Translations under genes and position numbers: made by a program
DNA from: Verrucomicrobia bacterium UBA3214
GTDB lineage: Bacteria > Verrucomicrobiota > Kiritimatiellia > RFP12 > UBA1067
Length of the DNA stretch: 17,282 nucleotides
Reading direction: 5' to 3'
Assembly: GCA_002363575.1 (NCBI GenBank)
Contig: DEWI01000043.1
Span: forward strand, 1-17,282
Notes under the pieces: model-generated
What the model was told of the DNA's origin: nothing
The model's database searches: none
The model's input: only the letters and a program-made list of their open reading frames with translations
Shown here: piece after piece, positions 13,901 to 17,282 of the stretch
How positions within the stretch are numbered: position 1 is the stretch's first letter
Layout: each line of letters starts with the position of its first letter

Positions 13901-16900
13901 TTGTTCGGCTCCCACTTCGCGTTGATGAAAACCCATTCGCCGTCAAGCGCGAACGTGGAAATATCGTCGAAGTCGGTCTGGATATCCCATTTGCCGGCCT
14001 GATCCGCGCCGACATAGACCCAGCCGTCGAAGCGCACCTGCGCGGTTTTGATATTCGCCGCCTGCCATGCGGTGCCAGAGCCGTTGATTGCATCGAAGCC
14101 GAGCGCGCCGAGGGAGGTGTAGGAGCCGGGCGCGATCTCGCGGAATGCCAAAGTGTGCGCATTCGGCTTTGTTCCATAGCGCCCGCACTGCGTTGCGGTG
14201 CGCCCGCCGGCGATGACGCGGCCCCAAGCGAGCGACGCATCCGCTGGCACGGTAAACGAAGCAAGCGCGGAAGAGGGAATTATCACGGTCGTCTTGGGAC
14301 CGGGCGCGGCGGAGATGGTTTCGCCGGCGGCATTCACGCTCGTCCAGTTGGCGGGATTGGCAAGGTCGGCCGCGGAAGACGGCTTTCCACCCTTCCAAAC
14401 CGATTCATACGCGATGGCGGGTTTCAGCCGCACGAGGATCGTATCGGCGTCCTCCATCGTGGCGACATAGTTTTCGGGATCGTCGAGTTCCACATAGTCG
14501 AGCACGCTGCCGGCGGCGATGATGCCGCCCGTCTTGAAGCGAAGGCCCGTGCCGAAGTAGTCCGCCGTCTCGAAGCGAATCTTCGCGCCGTCGCCGAGCT
14601 TGACTGGCGAGAACGTCATGTAGCCGTAGCCGCCGATGGTCGGGACGGTAAATGTCGTATTCGCGGGGATGTCCACGCCAATCGCGGCGCCGCCGAGCGG
14701 ATTGTCGGGGCCGGCGATGATGCTGGCCTTGATCTGCTCGTCGGAGAGGACGCCGTCCCAGATGCGCACTTCGTCAATTTCGCAGGCAAGATCTTTCGTG
14801 GAGTTCGGCCACGGGTTGTTGCCGAGACGAAGCGCCCAGCCGTCCGCCGCCGCGGACGCAAGAGTCCACTCTGTAATATTGACATGCTGCTTGGAGTAGA
14901 TGAAGCCAGTCGTCGCATCGTTCACCAACCAGCGCACGTCCGTCGTGCCGTCGCCCTTGTCCTCGAGGGACAGGACGACGTGATAGGGCGCGCCGACGGG
15001 CGGGCTAACCATGTCGCATCCGCCTTTGTTTACGCCATTGACGCGGTTTTCTATCAAGCCCCACCTTCCGGGATCCCCCGCGCTGCCGCGGTTCACGGCA
15101 TACGAAAAATGATTCGCTTTCCCTTCTGGCTCGTCGATGATTCCATAGTTTACGAGATACGACCAAGCGCCCGGATTCGCCTTCTTGGTCACCCAGACTT
15201 CGAGCGTCGCGCCGGAGCCGGAGCCGAGAATCCCTGTGCCGAAGTTGAGGTGCCCCGTGCCGTTGCCGCCCGCGAGGACCGCCTTGCCGTCAGCCCACGA
15301 TACCGTGCCGCCATCGACAGTAGTGGTGTTGGACGTCTTTTTCATCACCTTGGCGACGGCGCCGCCGATGGAGTCCGTGAAGTTGGTGTCGCCCGTGCCA
15401 TTGAAGCTCCAGCGATGCACGAGCTTTGCCTCGGCGCTCGCGGCGGTGTCGCCAAGGACGAGACGGACATTGCGCCTGTTGCCGACTGCGTCGGAAATGC
15501 ACTTCACCATCCCCAGCTTCTTCGTCGAAGCGACAACGCCGTTCGTAGCCGCTTCTATGGTGTAGTCGTATCCCGCCGGAAGATTGAGGACGTATTCGCC
15601 GTTTTCGTCCGCGACGCCCTGGATTCTGGCGCCGGTCTGCGAATCGCGCGCCGTCACGACGGCGCCGGGGACGGGCGTGGCGCCGTCCTCTTCTACGACC
15701 GCGCCGCTCACGAAACTCGCGCCGGCCGTGTAGGCGTCGTATTTCGCCTCCGGAGTCATGATGTTATAGACGAGTTTCTTCACGGTCGGATATTCGACGT
15801 CTGACTCGCTCTCATCCGGCGGCGTGTACCAAGCCGTGGCGCCGTTGTTGCCCCAGCCGTAGTTGTAGTGGATGTACTGGCGGCCGTTGGAGTTGATGCC
15901 GTAGCCGTCGGCGACGACGGCGTGGCCGGGTATGCCGACTACGCAGGGCGAGCCCATCGCGAACGACGGCAGATATGCGGCCAGCTGCTCTTCGAGCGTG
16001 ATAGCCTGGCCGTTGGAGCGCAGCGCGGCGTTCTTGTAGCCGAACGTTTCGACAAGCTCGTTTGCGATGCGGCTTGTATCCGCGCCGCTGCCTCCGAGGT
16101 TGTAGTCCATGTTTACCGAAATGCCGCAGTCGCGGCACAGGAGGCCGATCGCCTGGCGCTGCACTTCAGTCAAAGTGCCGGCGCCTACGGCGTTGGCAGG
16201 ATTGTCTATCATGTTGACCCAATCGTAGGGGCCGCCGAACGCCGGGCCGGGATATTCCCACGTGTCGCCGTATTGGCCACCCACGTGCCACTGGTTGGTA
16301 TAGACTACGCCCGGCGTCTTTACGTCGTCTAGAAAGCGCGAGGAGCGCACGCCGGAGAGAGAAGCCTTCTCCTTCGGCCACTCGAAAACGCGCATCGTCT
16401 GCGCCATCGCCACGGCTACGCAGCCTGCGAGGAAATTGGAGGGCGTGTAGTAGTTGTAGCAGGTCACTTTGTCGCCGACAAAATACTGGTTCCACCGCGT
16501 TTTGCACAGCGGGCCGTAAATCGGCTCCGATATGGAAGTCTGATGCGGGAACTTCGCAGCGAGAAGCGTCTTGCCGGAAACCGGCGCCGTCTGATCCGCC
16601 GCGGCTCTGAGGCGCGCCCAGGACGATGCGTTGGACGATGCGCCCGCCGAGAGGAGGCGGCGTCCGGCCGGAGCAGCCGGCTGTGCGTCTTCAAGGCGCT
16701 TGGTGCGCCCTGCGACGTCGATAGTCAGCAGCGTCCAGAGAGGGTTGTCGTCGGACGCGGCGAATTCACCCTCCTCGCTGTACGCGAGAATAGGCGCGAT
16801 TTCCGTGTCGCCGGAAGTGACAGCGAAGCCGCCGCCCTTGAAGGAGACGACATGGAAAACGCCTCTGCCGTCCTTGCCCGCGTATGTCGCGACGTTGTCG

Positions 16901-17073
16901 ATTTCGGCGTCGGCGAAGAGCGCCGAGCCTGTCAAGGCTTCCTTGAGCGCCGCCCAGCCCTCGACGGCTTCACGCGCCACATCGGCAGACACCTCGTCCG
17001 CAAAAAGCGAGAATCCCAATCCAGCCGCTGCGAAAGCGACGGCCAAACGTCCGGCAAGAAGAAGTTTTTTCAA
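10984..17073 (-). CDS. Giant exported C10 protease - LamG - LamG - EEP nuclease/phosphatase fusion
   Basis: This 2029-residue protein starts with a signal peptide (1-25, ending SLFA). A streptopain-type propeptide follows (~26-170, with FKGGGFAVTSGDTEIAPILAYS), then a C10 cysteine protease domain (~180-430) with nucleophile C218 in AGCVAVAMAQ, H384 in GIPGHAVVADGY and W407 in YNYGWGNNG. Next come a carboxypeptidase-regulatory-like beta domain (~455-535), LamG 1 (~553-785), a beta-rich region with a PA14-like stretch (~1018-1090) and LamG 2 (~1210-1420). An EEP domain (~1458-1690) carries N1462, E1495, H1565, D1606/N1608, D1648 and the SDH motif D1675/H1676. About 340 unassigned beta-rich residues finish the protein. 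Both catalytic sets appear complete. By family knowledge C10 enzymes are secreted proteases and EEP enzymes cut nucleic acids or phosphoesters; the actual substrates are unknown. The TTG start has a good Shine-Dalgarno. It is a single-gene unit with its own terminator. Confidence 0.9.
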   Translation of the reverse strand: MKKLLLAGRLAVAFAAAGLGFSLFADEVSADVAREAVEGWAALKEALTGSALFADAEIDNVATYAGKDGRGVFHVVSFKGGGFAVTSGDTEIAPILAYSEEGEFAASDDNPLWTLLTIDVAGRTKRLEDAQPAAPAGRRLLSAGASSNASSWARLRAAADQTAPVSGKTLLAAKFPHQTSISEPIYGPLCKTRWNQYFVGDKVTCYNYYTPSNFLAGCVAVAMAQTMRVFEWPKEKASLSGVRSSRFLDDVKTPGVVYTNQWHVGGQYGDTWEYPGPAFGGPYDWVNMIDNPANAVGAGTLTEVQRQAIGLLCRDCGISVNMDYNLGGSGADTSRIANELVETFGYKNAALRSNGQAITLEEQLAAYLPSFAMGSPCVVGIPGHAVVADGYGINSNGRQYIHYNYGWGNNGATAWYTPPDESESDVEYPTVKKLVYNIMTPEAKYDAYTAGASFVSGAVVEEDGATPVPGAVVTARDSQTGARIQGVADENGEYVLNLPAGYDYTIEAATNGVVASTKKLGMVKCISDAVGNRRNVRLVLGDTAASAEAKLVHRWSFNGTGDTNFTDSIGGAVAKVMKKTSNTTTVDGGTVSWADGKAVLAGGNGTGHLNFGTGILGSGSGATLEVWVTKKANPGAWSYLVNYGIIDEPEGKANHFSYAVNRGSAGDPGRWGLIENRVNGVNKGGCDMVSPPVGAPYHVVLSLEDKGDGTTDVRWLVNDATTGFIYSKQHVNITEWTLASAAADGWALRLGNNPWPNSTKDLACEIDEVRIWDGVLSDEQIKASIIAGPDNPLGGAAIGVDIPANTTFTVPTIGGYGYMTFSPVKLGDGAKIRFETADYFGTGLRFKTGGIIAAGSVLDYVELDDPENYVATMEDADTILVRLKPAIAYESVWKGGKPSSAADLANPANWTSVNAAGETISAAPGPKTTVIIPSSALASFTVPADASLAWGRVIAGGRTATQCGRYGTKPNAHTLAFREIAPGSYTSLGALGFDAINGSGTAWQAANIKTAQVRFDGWVYVGADQAGKWDIQTDFDDISTFALDGEWVFINAKWEPNNTTAGCFVSEGWHRFTFIGGDTSGGYGSEVMVGEVNEDGDNRVKVPFSISINGAEPIAFYTLAFGDDAGNVVLSGNTSWSALGTLGVAPGTTIDLNGHKLAIDGLSSDGVGASVVNSVPASGGLVIESIAADAISSVRIDSSVQVVFETVLTHRWSFNDDWSDSVSGATAQKVGSFAALYGGRVHTGYGGCGHDTGNVKLGANLLDTTEATIELWARQDAVENYSRVFTYGQDSSQFIHMAWSLGTDISKDEVGAKSPGTSQGIYEQNTMAPYEIGTDYYIAFTFKRQGDGMLVSWQRRDAATGELQKSGSLTMTQGIHTFVDPVLHLGRSVDTGNCDAMAAYDEVRIWRGVLSDAALEASAKAGPDAAISIADGTPQFAAPEPPEPPTQREAMPEGGYRMMTYNINYAYDAATKTIIEDRIADRIIKENPDFCCLNEIRDVVGHTEATMIAKLTGMHKTFYGEGSQGNCVLSKKEPVSWKWTALSHAGYKRFLVVAEFDNIVVAATHLEQAGTETTTAHDARMASISEIREFLAQFAESGKPILLGGDWNAKPTSTEIASIKEFMTIVTPTSGVRTYHGRSATGGGYIIDYIAVDTAHAADIYTSDAYVIDDITASDHNPVFVEFYLRPQTATLDWIDEAFLTTGRTGNWTPEVLWNEKTWKAELFGTKSFAPLSASKGATVVVDVTASFDNLPIEKESPPEGTGAAVWLGTEGLFQLWTRADGAASPDWLDVAADGVTPAIGVDYTFRFVFDYARKTYSASVKETASSADFIPLAADGGAQTSFPLCTDKSALSVISFLGDGFLTSIKGRYSITAFAADDQIVLADNPDRQIDADEADWLNSLGDKSIVAGKIANISTAEFDKAHLLNLDLTDENGLEYSFEVTKISAVDDNVEIGLRLARPAPVMDGEKPAAIRGVLRVYGASKLGEFSPRADAEISDATFAESEEATVTIANPGSDSFFQAKIEKNNQ

Positions 17074-17077
17074 CGCG

Positions 17078-17087
17078 CACCCCTTTT
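17078..17087 (-). promoter_or_regulatory. Shine-Dalgarno for the TTG start of the giant gene
   Basis: On the minus strand AAAAGGGGTG lies just upstream of the TTG at 17073, with the GGGG run ending 6 nt before it. It matches the anti-SD complement with one base missing (AAGGAGGTG to AAGGGGTG). The following MKKLLLAG is a typical start of a signal peptide, so TTG is the likely start codon. Confidence 0.75.
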
Positions 17088-17109
17088 GGCTGTATTTTCA
17101 GATACGCGC

Positions 17110-17118
17110 ATTATAGCA
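17110..17118 (-). promoter_or_regulatory. Extended -10 promoter of the giant gene
   Basis: On the minus strand this reads TGCTATAAT, identical to the elements at 286-294 and 4241-4249. A TTGCGC at 17139-17134, 18 nt upstream of the hexamer, is the nearest -35 candidate and matches consensus at only three positions. The predicted transcript start is near 17103, giving a leader of about 30 nt. Confidence 0.65.
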
Positions 17119-17194
17119 AAAAACCGTGCGGCGGCGCAAGGCGACCAGCCGTTTTTTTCGGCCGCCGGCTTTCCGCACTTGCCGCTTTCGAGAG

Positions 17195-17214
17195 GCCTTG
17201 CGGAGGCGCAAGGC
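17195..17214. repeat. Perfect inverted repeat upstream of the giant gene
   Basis: GCCTTGCG-GAGG-CGCAAGGC gives an 8-bp stem with a 4-nt loop. No T-run follows on either strand. The 11-nt GGCGCAAGGCG at 17205-17215, which includes its right arm, recurs at 17133-17143 just upstream of the promoter. It could be an operator-like site or a relic of a terminator from a gene beyond the window. Confidence 0.4.
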
Positions 17215-17282
17215 GCTTGTTCCCCGGGCGGGATTTCCGCCAAGGCCTCCCGCGTGTGGAGTCACTCCGCCTTCAGGCCGCG

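Noticed and set aside
12529..15804. A 1091-codon open frame on the + strand, antisense to the giant gene
   Set aside because: It is a shadow of the minus-strand gene. GC-rich codon use keeps the opposite frame open. The translation has no recognisable domain, and the minus strand carries signal peptide, catalytic motifs, promoter and terminator.
17125..17158. A + strand terminator ending in a run of seven T
   Set aside because: The stem is only about six pairs with a bulge, and no + strand gene ends upstream of it.

Overview
The window is GC-rich and coding-dense, with long reading frames on both strands. It suggests a Gram-negative, glycan-degrading bacterium. Large exported proteins built from LamG-type modules, autotransporter-associated strand repeats, a GH78 rhamnosidase and a XylR-type regulator are typical of gut Verrucomicrobiota, especially Kiritimatiellae or Lentisphaeria. 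That placement is an inference from protein style; no phylogenetic marker is present.

Layout. Bases 1-417 hold no convincing gene, but carry an extended -10 promoter at 286-294. A XylR-like regulator (418-1572) is followed by a GH78 alpha-L-rhamnosidase (1650-4103) with its own promoter and probably little or no 5' leader. A new promoter at 4241-4249 starts a three-gene unit: a secreted clan GH-A glycoside hydrolase (4276-6414), a large exported LamG/PATR-type protein (6411-9473, ATGA overlap) and a Tat-type MBL-fold hydrolase (9477-10436, 3-nt gap). The + strand genes look like a small glycan-utilisation locus: a sugar-sensing regulator, two exported glycosidases, a surface or binding protein and an exported metallohydrolase.

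The 547-nt convergent gap (10437-10983) is highly structured. It contains two GC-rich hairpins with cross-pairing arms, an exactly phased array of ten 22-bp units each carrying the near-palindrome GCGACTGGAGTCGC, a G-quadruplex-type motif, and a strong intrinsic terminator for the opposite-strand gene.

The minus strand from 17073 to 10984 is one 2029-residue exported protein. It joins a C10 (streptopain-like) cysteine protease, a small carboxypeptidase-regulatory-like domain, a LamG domain, a beta-rich segment with a PA14-like stretch, a second LamG domain, an endonuclease/exonuclease/phosphatase (EEP) domain with its active-site motifs intact, and an unassigned beta-rich C-terminus. It starts with TTG behind a good Shine-Dalgarno and a TGCTATAAT promoter.

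The items most worth follow-up are the protease-nuclease/phosphatase fusion, the 22-bp palindrome array, and the shared TGCTAWAAT extended -10 at all four inferred promoters.
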